A stretch of DNA of 64,000 nt, taken from assembly GCF_029203285.1 (NCBI RefSeq), contig NZ_CP115669.1, forward strand, positions 558,001 through 622,000. The letters are read 5' to 3'. The notes below the pieces were generated by a model. It had not been told where the DNA came from. It worked only from the letters and a program-made list of their open reading frames with translations, and made no database searches. The first letter of the stretch is position 1; the number at the start of each line of letters is the position of its first letter. A program made the position numbers and the translations under genes. Of this stretch, positions 49,718 to 58,887 are shown one piece after another. The DNA comes from Pseudomonas sp. PSE14 (GTDB lineage: Bacteria > Pseudomonadota > Gammaproteobacteria > Pseudomonadales > Pseudomonadaceae).

Positions 49718-50221
49718 ATGATTCCGCAGATCCTCACCAACACCAATCTCTTCGTCGACGGCGTGAGCTTCGCCGGTGACGTGCCGTCCCTGACCCTGCC
49801 GACCCTCAAGGTCAAGACCCAGGAGTACCGTGCCGGCGGCATGGATGCGCCGGTCCTGCTCGATGTCGGCCTGGAGGCGATGGAAGCCAAGTTCACCACC
49901 AACGGCGCGCGCCGCGAGGCCATGAAGTTCTTCGGCCTGAGCGACCAGGGCGCCTTCAACGGCACCTTCCGCGGCTCCTTCAAGACCCAGAAGGGCGGCA
50001 CCGTGCCGGTGGTCGCCACCGTTCGCGGCCTGCTCAAGGAGATCAACCCGGGCGACTGGAAGGCCGGCGACCTGGCCGCCTGCACCTACAGCGTGGCGGT
50101 CTCCTACTACAAGCTGGAAGTCGAAGGCCGCGAGATGTTCGAGATCGACCCGGCCAACTCGGTGCGCAAGATCGACGGCGTCGACCAGCTCGCCGCCATG
50201 CGTAACGACCTGGGCGTCTGA
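49718..50221 (+). CDS. Tail tube protein (gpFII)
   Basis: 167 residues, P2 FII family: MIPQILTNTNLFVDGVSFAG at the start and GEFKAGDLA-like DWKAGDLAACTYSVAVSYYK near 115-135. Forms the inner tube through which the membrane is depolarised. Twelve bases after the sheath, AAGGAGACC upstream. Confidence 0.95.
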   Translation: MIPQILTNTNLFVDGVSFAGDVPSLTLPTLKVKTQEYRAGGMDAPVLLDVGLEAMEAKFTTNGARREAMKFFGLSDQGAFNGTFRGSFKTQKGGTVPVVATVRGLLKEINPGDWKAGDLAACTYSVAVSYYKLEVEGREMFEIDPANSVRKIDGVDQLAAMRNDLGV

Positions 50222-50232
50222 GGAGAACCCTG

Positions 50233-50574
50233 ATGCAAGACTCCGTCAAACAGCCCGCGTGGCTGAGCCTGTCCGAGGACACGGCGGTGGTGAAGCTGTC
50301 CCGCCCGACCTCCTGCAACGGCGTCGAGGTCGACGCTCTCACCCTGCGCGCGCCGACGGTGCGTGACATTCGCCTGGCCAGCAAGGTGGCCAGCGACGAC
50401 GAGGAGCGCGAGCTGCAGCTGTTCGCCTCGCTGCTGCAGGTCAGCCGCCAGGACCTGGAGGGGCTGAAGCTCAGCGATTACCAGCGCCTGCAGCACGCCT
50501 ACTTTCGCCTGGTGCGAGAGGACGGCGATGAGCTTCGCACTGATGCGCCAGCTGGCGCGGCGACTGGCGACTGA
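50233..50574 (+). CDS. Tail assembly chaperone, gpE/gpG-like (PA0624)
   Basis: 113 residues from MQDSVKQPAWLSLSEDTAVV. Central segment VDALTLRAPTVRDIRLASKV and a helical C-terminus are typical of gpE/phage tail assembly chaperones that coat the tape measure. Overlaps a short frame (50528) by 47 bases, as in the E/E' pairs of P2-like phages. Confidence 0.82.
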   Translation: MQDSVKQPAWLSLSEDTAVVKLSRPTSCNGVEVDALTLRAPTVRDIRLASKVASDDEERELQLFASLLQVSRQDLEGLKLSDYQRLQHAYFRLVREDGDELRTDAPAGAATGD

Positions 50575-50653
50575 GTCGGGCTTCACGGCCGGCGAACTGG
50601 AGCGCATGACCCTCAGCGACCTGCGTTGGTGGCTGGGGAATGAGGTGGGCTAG
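50528..50653 (+). CDS. Short overlapping tail-assembly ORF, E'-like
   Basis: 41 residues (MSFALMRQLARRLATESGFT, then AGELERMTLSDLRWWLGNEV). It sits between the gpE-like gene and the tape measure, exactly where phages make a frameshifted second chaperone. It lies in the +1 (equivalently -2) frame, and that frame is open from 50468 on. It also has its own GAGAGGA six bases before the ATG, so independent initiation is possible. Too short for routine gene calling, but the Trp-Trp helix end is typical. Confidence 0.65.
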   Translation: MSFALMRQLARRLATESGFTAGELERMTLSDLRWWLGNEVG

Positions 50654-50713
50654 TTCGCCCTGAAGGGAGCGTCGGGTAACCGGCGCTCCTTTGTCGTCAA
50701 AGGGGCAAGTGAA

Positions 50714-52681
50714 ATGAATATGAGTGAGAAGCCGGAACTGGCGATAGGCGCAATCGTGGGTCTGGGCAGCACGCTCGGGAGGGTGGTCGGGGATGCCGCC
50801 ACGCGCCTGGGCACCCTCGTCGGTTGGCTGGACCCGCGCCTGCCGCTGATGACGCTGGCGAATGAAGTCGAGGTCGTCCAGGACAACCAGGACATCCGCC
50901 ATCGCGCCAGCGAGCGCAATGCGGGCGAAACGCGGTTGGCGTTGCGGCGGATCATCGACCTGCTGGCGTTGCGGCCGTTGGACATTCGCCTGCCAAAAAT
51001 CACAGTCAGTATGGCGCCGGCTGCGAGCGCGCCGGCGAACGATTGGCAGCGCCTGGAGACGGCGACCAAGTCTCTGTTTGAATTGAACTCAGTCGGCGAC
51101 GTTCTGCGCTCCTCGGTCGGCACGACCCTCGCGTTCCGCGGGCGGCTGATGCAAGTGCGCGAGGCAGCGGGGCAGCCATACGATCCGACTGCTGAAGCTG
51201 CGCTGAGCGACCGGGTGGTACAGGCGGGACACGACGCCGCGATGCCGCGTGACAAGGTGCTGGATCTCGCGCAAGCCATGGTCGAGCGCAAGATCCCGCT
51301 GAGCGACGTGGCCGCGATGCTGCCGGTGGCGGCGAAGTTTGCCCAGGGCCAGGGCGTGTCGACGGAAACTGCGGCCCAGCTGGTCAGTGAGCTGCAGCAG
51401 AAGGGCGGCATTAACAACGCGGCGGATCTGGCGCGTGCGCTGAGTGCGGTGGCCTGGCGCGGTCAGAAAGAAGCTCCGTCGGTAGAGCTGTTCAGCCGTG
51501 ATCTGCTCACTGGGTTGACCACGATCCGGACGGGCGATGCGCAGAAGGTCGAGAGTTTGCTTCAGTCCCGACAAGCCCTTGCTGCCGCGCATGCCGATCT
51601 GTTGCAGCAAGGTGTGGAGAAACGTCGCGAGTCGCCGCTGGGCCAGTTGGAGCAGAAAGAACAGTTGATCAGCGGCGCGATGCTGCAGATCGGCGATGCG
51701 TTACTCAAGAGCAATGATTTCCTGCTGACCGCGGCGGCGGTGATGGGTGGTGGATTGCTGGCGGTGAAGTCGGCCATCGGTATCAAGCAGTTCGCCCAGG
51801 ACGCTAGGGGATTGCTGCCCGGGAACTGGGGCAAGCGTGATGTCCAGGACGTCTTCGTCACCAACTGGCCAGCTGGCAGCTTCGGCGATGTGCCTGATCG
51901 CAGTCCGAGGGGCAAAGGCAAGGGGAAGTCCGGTGGCAAGACCAGGCCGGAGGGCACCGGCAAGAGTTCACGCGGTAGCATCCTCCAACGTGCGCGATCC
52001 ACGCTGGGACGCGCCGCCAGTGCCGCTTCCGGATGGATTGGGAGGACTGCGCAGACGGTTCGTTCTTCGCGGGGCGGGCGCGTGGCGGGCGGTATGTTGC
52101 GCCGTGGTGCGAGCCTGGCAAGAACGGTTGGCACCTCCGGTGTCGGGCGGGCGGTGGGCGGCCTGGCGCGGGGTGCGGGCACCGCACTGAGGCGTTTCGG
52201 ACCGGTCAACGCAGCGCTGGCAATTACCGATGTCGCTTCCATCTACAACAGCAATCAGTCGCCACAAGAAAAGGCAGTCGGCTATGGCAAGGCGGGCGGC
52301 TCGGCCATCGGTGCGGCTGCTGGTGCTGCGCTGGGCACATTAATCCCGATCCCAGTGGTCGGTACGTTGGTGGGCGGCGCCATCGGAGCGAGCGTGGGCG
52401 AGTGGATCGGCGGCAAGGCCGGCGCTCTGCTCGGCCCGTCCGACAACGCTCCGAAACCGCCGCCCGCTGCGCCGCAACCCGCAGCTCCGGCCGCTGCAAC
52501 ACCCGTTGCCAGTGGCCCGCCCAACTGGACCTTCTCGCCGCAGGTCAGCATCAACGTGGCGGGCAATATCGTTAACCCACAGCAACTGCTGGACGAGTTG
52601 ATCCCGACCCTGCGTCGCCTGATCGGCGAAGCCCAGCAGGAACGTCAGCGCAATGCGCTGTTCGATACCGTCGTCGTGTAA
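50714..52681 (+). CDS. Tape measure protein
   Basis: 655 residues; its length sets the tail length. Helical N-terminal half rich in Ala/Leu/Gln, a hydrophobic segment near 345-360 (FLLTAAAVMGGGLLAVKSAI), a strongly basic Gly/Arg/Lys region near 400-490 (RSPRGKGKGKSGGKTRPEGT) and glycine-zipper hydrophobic stretches near 530-575 (AIGAAAGAALGTLIPIPVVG). Those could insert in membrane on ejection. Ends in a short helical tail. PA0625 counterpart. Confidence 0.9.
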   Translation: MNMSEKPELAIGAIVGLGSTLGRVVGDAATRLGTLVGWLDPRLPLMTLANEVEVVQDNQDIRHRASERNAGETRLALRRIIDLLALRPLDIRLPKITVSMAPAASAPANDWQRLETATKSLFELNSVGDVLRSSVGTTLAFRGRLMQVREAAGQPYDPTAEAALSDRVVQAGHDAAMPRDKVLDLAQAMVERKIPLSDVAAMLPVAAKFAQGQGVSTETAAQLVSELQQKGGINNAADLARALSAVAWRGQKEAPSVELFSRDLLTGLTTIRTGDAQKVESLLQSRQALAAAHADLLQQGVEKRRESPLGQLEQKEQLISGAMLQIGDALLKSNDFLLTAAAVMGGGLLAVKSAIGIKQFAQDARGLLPGNWGKRDVQDVFVTNWPAGSFGDVPDRSPRGKGKGKSGGKTRPEGTGKSSRGSILQRARSTLGRAASAASGWIGRTAQTVRSSRGGRVAGGMLRRGASLARTVGTSGVGRAVGGLARGAGTALRRFGPVNAALAITDVASIYNSNQSPQEKAVGYGKAGGSAIGAAAGAALGTLIPIPVVGTLVGGAIGASVGEWIGGKAGALLGPSDNAPKPPPAAPQPAAPAAATPVASGPPNWTFSPQVSINVAGNIVNPQQLLDELIPTLRRLIGEAQQERQRNALFDTVVV

Positions 52682-52690
52682 GGAGGCCGC

Positions 52691-53596
52691 ATGACCTATC
52701 TGGAACAGTTCCATGCCGGCCTCGACAAGATCGCCGGCGCCGCCACGGCTGCCCGGCGCGACCTGGGGCAGGTCGCTGAGCCGCTGGACAAGGCCATGCT
52801 GCACATCCGCAGTGGCGTCTCCGCGCTCGAGGGCTTGCCCGGCGTGACAGCCGAGGCGGCGGCCAAGCTCAAGCGCGTCACCGACGGCGTCCTGCGCGCC
52901 CAGGGCAAGCTGCAGAACGTGGTGAACAAGGCCCAGCGCGAGCAGGAAAAGCTGCAGCAGGACATCGACAAGGCCAAGCGCGTCGCTACCGAGGTGAACG
53001 AGCGGGTGAAGAAGCTGGGCGAGGAGGTCAGTCGCGCCGGGCAGGCGGTGAACAAGGTCCTGGGCAAGATCGACCCGCGCCTGGGCGACATCCTGCCGAC
53101 CTCGGTGCTGGCGCCCAAGCTCGATCCCTCCGAGCAGATGTGCAAGGTACCGCAGCACCTGTTGATCATGACGCCGCTGAAGTCGACCGAGCACACCTAC
53201 TACTTCAACGTCGACACCACCGGCTTCCAACGCCTGACGCGCACCAGCAGCTACGCCTGGAGGGACCAGGCGCGGCTGGGGCGGCGCAGCGCTCAGCAGA
53301 GCGTCGGCCTGGGCCCGGAAACCCTCACGCTCAGTGGCGTGGTGATGCCGCTGTTCATCCGCGCCGGCGATACCGCTCAGCGGGTCGGTTGGAACCAGCC
53401 GCGCACGCTGCGGGATATCGCGGCGCTGCGCGAACCGGTCCACCTCGGCACGGGCCGTGGCGACGACCTGGGCAACTGGTGCCTGACCAAGATCACGGAG
53501 ACGCAGGAGGCGCTGTTCGCCAATGGCGTACCGCGTCAGCAAACCCTCGACCTGGAGTTCACCCGCTATGGCGACGACGATAGTCAGAAGCGCTGA
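52691..53596 (+). CDS. Tail protein with coiled coil and P2 gpU domain (PA0626)
   Basis: 301 residues. The first 130 are a long coiled coil (QGKLQNVVNKAQREQEKLQQ); the rest is a P2 gpU-like domain (YYFNVDTTGFQRLTRTSSYA, ETLTLSGVVMPLFI). Such fusions are found in R-type tailocins. gpU in P2 acts at the end of the tail. Overlaps the next gene by 29 bases. Confidence 0.85.
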   Translation: MTYLEQFHAGLDKIAGAATAARRDLGQVAEPLDKAMLHIRSGVSALEGLPGVTAEAAAKLKRVTDGVLRAQGKLQNVVNKAQREQEKLQQDIDKAKRVATEVNERVKKLGEEVSRAGQAVNKVLGKIDPRLGDILPTSVLAPKLDPSEQMCKVPQHLLIMTPLKSTEHTYYFNVDTTGFQRLTRTSSYAWRDQARLGRRSAQQSVGLGPETLTLSGVVMPLFIRAGDTAQRVGWNQPRTLRDIAALREPVHLGTGRGDDLGNWCLTKITETQEALFANGVPRQQTLDLEFTRYGDDDSQKR

Positions 53597-53777
53597 TGGC
53601 GACCTGCTGGACCGCCTGTGCTACCAGCGCTATGGCCACCTCAATGGCTGCGTGGAGGCCGTGCTCGATGCCAACCCTGGACTCGCCGACGAACCGCAAC
53701 CGCTGCGAGCGGGAGTGATCATCCACTTGCCGGAACTGGCCGCGCCGGCTGACCAGAGCGTGCGCCTGTGGGAGTGA
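53568..53777 (+). CDS. Tail protein X (gpX, LysM-like)
   Basis: 69 residues from MATTIVRSADGDLLDRLCYQ; GGAG is 11 bases upstream. Phage tail protein X pattern LLDRLCYQRYG then VLDANPGLADEPQPL and GVIIHLPEL. Thought to bind peptidoglycan or the hub. PA0627 type. Confidence 0.85.
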   Translation: MATTIVRSADGDLLDRLCYQRYGHLNGCVEAVLDANPGLADEPQPLRAGVIIHLPELAAPADQSVRLWE

Positions 53778-53802
53778 CCACGGTTGATCGCTTCCACAAC
53801 CA

Positions 53803-53826
53803 GGCCCCGCTTCGGCGGGGCCTTTT
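53803..53826 (+). terminator. Terminator between X and D
   Basis: GGCCCCGC-TTCG-GCGGGGCC with TTTTCATT after it: an eight-base perfect stem inside the tailocin operon, 16 bases before the D gene. Confidence 0.85.
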
Positions 53827-53841
53827 CATTCAGGGGGGCTT

Positions 53842-54846
53842 ATGAAACCAGTCTTTCGCATCAGCGCCGACGGTGCGGACATCACCCCGCTGGTCAGTGA
53901 CCGGCTGATCGAGCTGCAGCTGACCGACAAACCCGGCCTGGAGTCGGACACCTTCCAGATCACCATCGACGACCGCGACGGCGCGGTGATCCTGCCGCGT
54001 CGCGGGGCCGCGCTGGAAGTCTTCCTCGGCTACGACGGTGCTCCGCTCACGCGTATGGGCCGCTATGTGGTGGATACGCTGACCTATAGCGGCACGCCGG
54101 ACAACCTGGTGATCAAGGGCAAGAGCGGTGACATGCGCGGACAAGGCAAGGCCAGCCGTTGCGGCCACTGGGAGGGCGCCAGCCTGGCGAGCGTCGTGGC
54201 GGATATCGCGGCGCGCAATGGCTGGCGGGCGGCGTGCAGTGTCGAGACGGTGATCGCGCGTATCGATCAGATCCGCGAGTCGGACTTCAATTTCATCACC
54301 CGCCTGGCGCGGCTGTACGACTGCACCGCGAAGCTGGCCAACAACAGCCTGCTGGTGCAGCCGCGTCAGTCCGGCCGCAGCGCCAGTGGCCAAGTGCTGG
54401 AGATACCGGTGCTGGGGCGTGGTGATGTCAGCGCCTTCCGCTTCACCCTGGACGATCGCAAGGTGGTGGCGGCGGTGAAGGTGCCTTATCGCGGCGCCGA
54501 TGGCGTGCAGAGGCAGGTGCGCGTGGCCAACCCGGACGCTCCATCGAAGGTTGCCGCCGAGCATTGTGATCGCCACCCGCAGCCGGACGAAGCGGCGGCC
54601 CGGCGTGTCGCCGCCGCACGGTTGGCCGAATTCAATCGCAACAGTGCTGAAGTGCAGCTGGACTTGCCCGGCCGCGCCGATCTGTTCGCCGAGCTGACTG
54701 TTGACCTGCAAGGTTTCAAGGCGGGGCTCGATGGGCGCTACCTGATTGACTCGGTCACCCAGCATTACTCTGCCGGCGGCTGGACCACCACGGTGAAATG
54801 CAACGGCGGGGCGCAGGGGAAAGGCAAGGCAGGGGAGGGTGGCTGA
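53842..54846 (+). CDS. Baseplate hub protein, gpD-like
   Basis: 334 residues, late-control gpD family: FRISADGADITPLVSDRLIE, then DDRDGAVILPRRGAALEVFL, and EIPVLGRGDVSAFRFTLDDR in the middle. Forms the hub on which the V spike sits (gp27-like). In R2 pyocin it is PA0628. It has a good AGGGGG site. Confidence 0.9.
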   Translation: MKPVFRISADGADITPLVSDRLIELQLTDKPGLESDTFQITIDDRDGAVILPRRGAALEVFLGYDGAPLTRMGRYVVDTLTYSGTPDNLVIKGKSGDMRGQGKASRCGHWEGASLASVVADIAARNGWRAACSVETVIARIDQIRESDFNFITRLARLYDCTAKLANNSLLVQPRQSGRSASGQVLEIPVLGRGDVSAFRFTLDDRKVVAAVKVPYRGADGVQRQVRVANPDAPSKVAAEHCDRHPQPDEAAARRVAAARLAEFNRNSAEVQLDLPGRADLFAELTVDLQGFKAGLDGRYLIDSVTQHYSAGGWTTTVKCNGGAQGKGKAGEGG

Positions 54847-54847
54847 T

Positions 54848-55477
54848 ATGCAAATCGACGAACGCCAGCTGCTGCTGATCCTGCCCAACGCTCGCCCTGT
54901 CGCGGGCGTTTTTCTTCCGGCACTCGACGCCGCCATGGGGGAATTCGGAATCGACGCGCCGCCTCGTGCTGCCGCCTTCCTCGCCCAGATCGGCCATGAG
55001 AGTGCACAGCTGAGCCGTTGCGTGGAGAGCCTGACCTACAGTGCTCAACGTCTGGCGGCCGTCTGGCCTCGACGTTTTCGCAGCGCCGATGGCTCGCCCA
55101 CGGCGCTGGCGCGTGAGATCGCCTACCAGCCCGAACGCATTGCGAACATCGTCTACGCCGGGCGCAATGGCAATGGGGACGAAGCTTCCGGCGATGGCTG
55201 GCGCTTTCGCGGGCGTGGGTTGCTGCAGGTGACTGGGCGGAGCAATTACCGGGCGGTCGGCGAGGGACTCGCGCAACCCTTTGTCGCGCGCCCGCAGTTG
55301 CTTGGCGAACCGCGCTGGGCCTGCCGGTCCGCCGCCTGGTGGTGGCAGCGCCACGGCCTGAACGAGTTGGCCGACAGTGGGCGCTTCGAGGAAATCACTC
55401 GCACGATCAACGGCGGGTTGAATGGGCTCGAGGAACGCACGCGGTTGTGGCTGCGGGCACAGGAGGTGCTGGGATGA
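54848..55477 (+). CDS. Tailocin endolysin, chitinase class I-like glycoside hydrolase
   Basis: 209 residues from an ATG with GGAGGG eight bases upstream (a GTG at 54839 would add three). GH19-type lysozyme: AAFLAQIGHESAQLSRCVES contains the catalytic His-Glu pair. YAGRNGNGDEASGDGWRFRG and RGLLQVTGRSNY complete the fold. No signal peptide, so it needs the holin to leave the cytoplasm. PA0629 counterpart. Confidence 0.92.
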   Translation: MQIDERQLLLILPNARPVAGVFLPALDAAMGEFGIDAPPRAAAFLAQIGHESAQLSRCVESLTYSAQRLAAVWPRRFRSADGSPTALAREIAYQPERIANIVYAGRNGNGDEASGDGWRFRGRGLLQVTGRSNYRAVGEGLAQPFVARPQLLGEPRWACRSAAWWWQRHGLNELADSGRFEEITRTINGGLNGLEERTRLWLRAQEVLG

Positions 55478-55830
55478 GTCGCATCAGGCTGGCGCTGGGC
55501 GTTGCGGGCATTCTGCTCAGCGGCTATGTCGGCGGTTGGCTGATGGCTCGTTTCTATGGTGGGCAACTGGAACGCTTGCGCCTGGAGCAGGTGCGCTGCA
55601 GCGATGCCGGAAAGGCGCTGGAAGCGCAGCTGGCGCTGCAGAACGGGCAGATAGATGCGCTGGAACGGGCCGCTCGCCAGCGCGCGGAGTCCGCCGAGCG
55701 CGCCCTGGCTCAAGCTCGCGAGCAGGCGGAAAGCCACGAAGCCGCTGCCAGCCGGCTTCTGCTGGAACGCAGCCAGGGCGAGGAGTGCGCCGTGGTGCGT
55801 CAGCTGATCGACCGGGAGCTAACGCCATGA
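55474..55830 (+). CDS. Rz-like inner-membrane spanin
   Basis: 118 residues. An N-terminal membrane helix (LALGVAGILLSGYVGGWLMA) is followed by a long charged coiled coil (QNGQIDALERAARQRAESAE). Overlaps the endolysin by four bases and Rz1 by four. Works with Rz1 to fuse the two membranes at lysis. PA0630 position. Confidence 0.82.
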   Translation: MSRIRLALGVAGILLSGYVGGWLMARFYGGQLERLRLEQVRCSDAGKALEAQLALQNGQIDALERAARQRAESAERALAQAREQAESHEAAASRLLLERSQGEECAVVRQLIDRELTP

Positions 55831-56078
55831 AGCTGCCGCTGCTCGCCCTGCTGCTATCTATTGCCGGCTGCACAAGCACCGTGCCCCAGCCGGTGGAAGT
55901 TCGTGTTCCCGTCCCGGTACCGTGCCAGACGCCATCCATCGAGCTCCCCCGATTCGTCACCGCCGACCTGCGCCCGGCGGACGATCTGCAAACCAAGGTA
56001 CGGGCGTTGCTGGCCGAACGTCAGCAGCACCTGGCCTACGAAACCCGCCTGCGCGCCGCGCTCGATGCGTGCCGCTGA
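55827..56078 (+). CDS. Rz1-like outer-membrane spanin lipoprotein
   Basis: 83 residues. Signal peptide with clear lipobox LSIAGC, then proline-rich STVPQPVEVRVPVPVPCQ and a helical end (LLAERQQHLAYETRLRAALD). Paired with the Rz-like gene just upstream, overlap ATGA. Last gene of the tailocin. Confidence 0.82.
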   Translation: MKLPLLALLLSIAGCTSTVPQPVEVRVPVPVPCQTPSIELPRFVTADLRPADDLQTKVRALLAERQQHLAYETRLRAALDACR

Positions 56079-56172
56079 ACCTTCCTACCTTCGTCGGCAG
56101 GGGCGCCGTGCGTATTGCGCTGGCGCCCGGCCTTGGGCTACTGTTCGGCCATTGCTAGGCGAGACCGCAACC

Positions 56173-56241
56173 GTGATCCACCGCAGCCGCATCATTACCT
56201 CCCTCCTCAAGGCATTCGCCCGTTGGCGCTGGCGCGCCTGA
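56173..56241 (+). CDS. trpG leader peptide (trpL-like)
   Basis: Probable GTG start, 22 residues ending KAFARWRWRA with two Trp codons. The last ten residues match the trpE leader except Leu for Phe. It lies in the 318-base gap between the spanin and trpG; the rest of that gap (56079-56172 and 56277-56396) shows no gene. Confidence 0.65.
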   Translation: MIHRSRIITSLLKAFARWRWRA

Positions 56242-56252
56242 TTCCTTCTTTC

Positions 56253-56276
56253 CCGGCATGACGCCGGTCTCTTCTT
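56253..56276 (+). terminator. trpGDC attenuator hairpin
   Basis: CCGGC-ATGAC-GCCGG begins 11 bases after the leader stop codon, with TCTCTTCTT following. Short but well placed for transcription attenuation. Confidence 0.5.
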
Positions 56277-56396
56277 ACGCGTCCATTCCCTCCATCCGCT
56301 GGCATAATTGCCAGATTCGCGCAGCCCGCAGGGCCGCATCGGGTGTCGACGATGGCGCGATCCGAAAGCAGTGCAATCATTGAGGTTCGAGCAGAC

Positions 56397-56993
56397 ATGC
56401 TGCTGATGATCGATAACTACGATTCCTTCACCTACAACCTGGTGCAGTATTTCGCCGAGTTGAAGGCCGACATCCACGTCATTCGCAATGACGAACTGAG
56501 CGTCGACGAGATCGCCGCGCTCAACCCCGAACGCATCGTCCTGTCCCCCGGCCCGTGCACGCCGAACGAGGCGGGCGTGTCCCTGGAAGTCATCGAACGC
56601 TTCGCCGGCAAGCTGCCGCTGCTGGGCGTGTGCCTGGGCCACCAGTCCATCGGCCAGGCCTTCGGCGGTGATGTGGTGCGCGCCCGCCAGGTTATGCACG
56701 GCAAGGTCAGCCCGGTGTTCCACAAGGACCAGGGCGTGTTCGCCGGCCTGAACAACCCGCTGACCCAGACCCGCTACCACTCGCTGGTGGTCAAGCGCGA
56801 GACGCTGCCCGACTGCCTGGAGATCACCGCCTGGACGGCGCTGGAAGACGGCTCGGTCGACGAGATCATGGGCCTGCGCCACAAGACGCTGAACGTCGAG
56901 GGCGTGCAGTTCCACCCTGAGTCGATCCTTTCCGAACAGGGCCACGAAATGCTGGCCAACTTCCTCAAGCAGACCGGCGGGGTGCGCGCATGA
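56397..56993 (+). CDS. trpG: Anthranilate synthase component II TrpG (glutamine amidotransferase)
   Basis: 198 residues from [20 protein letters not shown]; 18 upstream codons in frame are not conserved. Class I amidotransferase triad: Cys79 in [15 protein letters not shown], and His/Glu in [11 protein letters not shown]. Supplies ammonia to TrpE. The stop overlaps trpD (ATGA). Confidence 0.96.
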   Translation: MLLMIDNYDSFTYNLVQYFAELKADIHVIRNDELSVDEIAALNPERIVLSPGPCTPNEAGVSLEVIERFAGKLPLLGVCLGHQSIGQAFGGDVVRARQVMHGKVSPVFHKDQGVFAGLNNPLTQTRYHSLVVKRETLPDCLEITAWTALEDGSVDEIMGLRHKTLNVEGVQFHPESILSEQGHEMLANFLKQTGGVRA

Positions 56994-58039
56994 ATATCAA
57001 GGAAGCCCTCAACCGCGTGGTCAACCAGCTGGACCTGACCACCGAGGAAATGCAGGACGTCATGCGCGAGATCATGACCGGGCAGTGCACCGACGCGCAG
57101 ATTGGCGCCTTCCTCATGGGCATGCGCATGAAGAGCGAGACCATCGACGAGATCGTCGGCGCCGTGGCCGTGATGCGCGAGCTGGCCGACCAGGTCGAGC
57201 TGGACAGCTTGAAGCACGTGGTCGACGTGGTCGGCACCGGCGGCGACGGCGCGAACATCTTCAACGTGTCCTCGGCGGCGGCCTTCGTGGTCGCCGCAGC
57301 GGGCGGCAAGGTCGCCAAGCACGGTAACCGTGCGGTCTCCGGCAAGAGCGGCAGCGCCGACCTGCTGGAGGCCGCCGGCATCTATCTGGACCTAAAACCG
57401 GTCCAGGTGAAGCGCTGCATCGAGACCGTCGGCGTCGGCTTCATGTTCGCCCAGGTCCACCACAAGGCCATGAAGCATGCCGCCGGCCCGCGCCGCGAGC
57501 TGGGCCTGCGTACCCTGTTCAACATGCTCGGCCCGCTGACCAACCCGGCGGGCGTGAAGCACCAGGTGGTCGGCGTGTTCAGCCAGGCGCTGTGCCGCCC
57601 GCTGGCCGAAGTGCTCAAGCGCCTGGGCAGCGAGCACATCCTGGTGGTGCATTCCCGCGATGGCCTGGACGAATTCAGCCTGGCCGCGCCGACCCACGTT
57701 GCCGAACTGAAGGACGGCGTGGTCACCGAATACGAAGTGCAGCCCGAAGACTTCGGCATCAAGAGTCAGAGCCTGATCGGCCTGACCGTGGACAGCCCGC
57801 AGCAATCCCTGGAGCTGATCCGCGATGCCCTCGGTCGTCGCAAGACCGAGGCCGGGCAGAAAGCTGCCGAACTGATCGTGCTCAACGCTGGTGCCGCGCT
57901 CTACGCCGCAGACCTGGCCACCAGCCTGCACGAAGGCATGCAATTGGCCCACGACGCCCTGCACACGGGGTTGGCGCGGGAAAAAATGGAAGAGCTGGCG
58001 GCCTTCACCGCCGTTTACCGAGAGGAGAATGCACAGTGA
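56990..58039 (+). CDS. trpD: Anthranilate phosphoribosyltransferase TrpD
   Basis: 349 residues. PRPP-binding [20 protein letters not shown] near 80-100, [20 protein letters not shown] near 108, and [21 protein letters not shown]. Adds phosphoribose to anthranilate. Overlaps trpG and trpC. Confidence 0.97.
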   Translation: MNIKEALNRVVNQLDLTTEEMQDVMREIMTGQCTDAQIGAFLMGMRMKSETIDEIVGAVAVMRELADQVELDSLKHVVDVVGTGGDGANIFNVSSAAAFVVAAAGGKVAKHGNRAVSGKSGSADLLEAAGIYLDLKPVQVKRCIETVGVGFMFAQVHHKAMKHAAGPRRELGLRTLFNMLGPLTNPAGVKHQVVGVFSQALCRPLAEVLKRLGSEHILVVHSRDGLDEFSLAAPTHVAELKDGVVTEYEVQPEDFGIKSQSLIGLTVDSPQQSLELIRDALGRRKTEAGQKAAELIVLNAGAALYAADLATSLHEGMQLAHDALHTGLAREKMEELAAFTAVYREENAQ

Positions 58040-58872
58040 GTGTGCCGACGGTTCTGCAGAAGATCCTGGCCCGCAAGGCCGAAGAAGTCGCCGAACGCCG
58101 CACCCGCGTGAGCATCGCCGAGCTGGAGCAGCTGGCGCGAGCCGCGGAAGCACCGCGCGGTTTCGCCAATGCCCTGCTGGAGCGCGCCAAGCATCGCGAG
58201 CCGGCAGTGATCGCCGAGGTGAAGAAGGCTTCGCCGAGCAAGGGCATCATTCGCGAGAACTTCGACCCTGCCGATATCGCCCGAAGCTACGAAGAGGGTG
58301 GCGCTACCTGCCTTTCGGTGTTGACCGATATCGACTTCTTCCTCGGCAGCGACGCTTACCTCAAGGAAGCCCGAGCGGCCTGCAAGCTGCCGGTGATTCG
58401 CAAGGACTTCATGATCGACCCGTACCAGGTGGTGGAAGCCCGTGCCATTGGCGCCGACTGCATCCTGCTGATCGTCTCGGCGCTGGATGACGTGCGCATG
58501 GCCGAGCTGGCCTCGGTGGCCAAGGACGTCGGCCTCGACGTGCTGGTGGAAGTGCACGATGCGCTTGAACTGGAGCGTGCGCTGAAGACCTTGGACACCC
58601 CGCTGGTCGGTATCAACAACCGCAACCTGCACACCTTCGAGGTGAGCCTGGAGACCACCCTGGACCTGCTGCCGGAAATCCCGCGCGAGCGCATGGTGAT
58701 CACCGAGAGCGGCATCCTCAACCGCGCCGACGTCGAGCTGATGGAAGTCAGCGACGTGTTCGGCTTCCTGGTCGGCGAAGCCTTCATGCGTGCCGAGGAG
58801 CCGGGTACCGAGCTCAAGCGCCTGTTCTTCCCCGAACACAGCAAGGTCAAGCTGGGCTCCGACCCGGATTGA
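58036..58872 (+). CDS. trpC: Indole-3-glycerol-phosphate synthase TrpC
   Basis: 278 residues from a GTG overlapping the trpD stop (GTGA), GAGGAG upstream. TIM barrel: [65 protein letters not shown] and [12 protein letters not shown]. Not fused to TrpF. Last gene of trpGDC before the bidirectional terminator. Confidence 0.97.
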   Translation: MSVPTVLQKILARKAEEVAERRTRVSIAELEQLARAAEAPRGFANALLERAKHREPAVIAEVKKASPSKGIIRENFDPADIARSYEEGGATCLSVLTDIDFFLGSDAYLKEARAACKLPVIRKDFMIDPYQVVEARAIGADCILLIVSALDDVRMAELASVAKDVGLDVLVEVHDALELERALKTLDTPLVGINNRNLHTFEVSLETTLDLLPEIPRERMVITESGILNRADVELMEVSDVFGFLVGEAFMRAEEPGTELKRLFFPEHSKVKLGSDPD

Positions 58873-58887
58873 TCGTTCCTGCGAACA

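Noticed and set aside
39724..56396. A complete prophage between trpE and trpG
   Set aside because: No capsid, portal, terminase, integrase or replication genes; only contractile tail, lysis and pyocin regulators. It is a tailocin.
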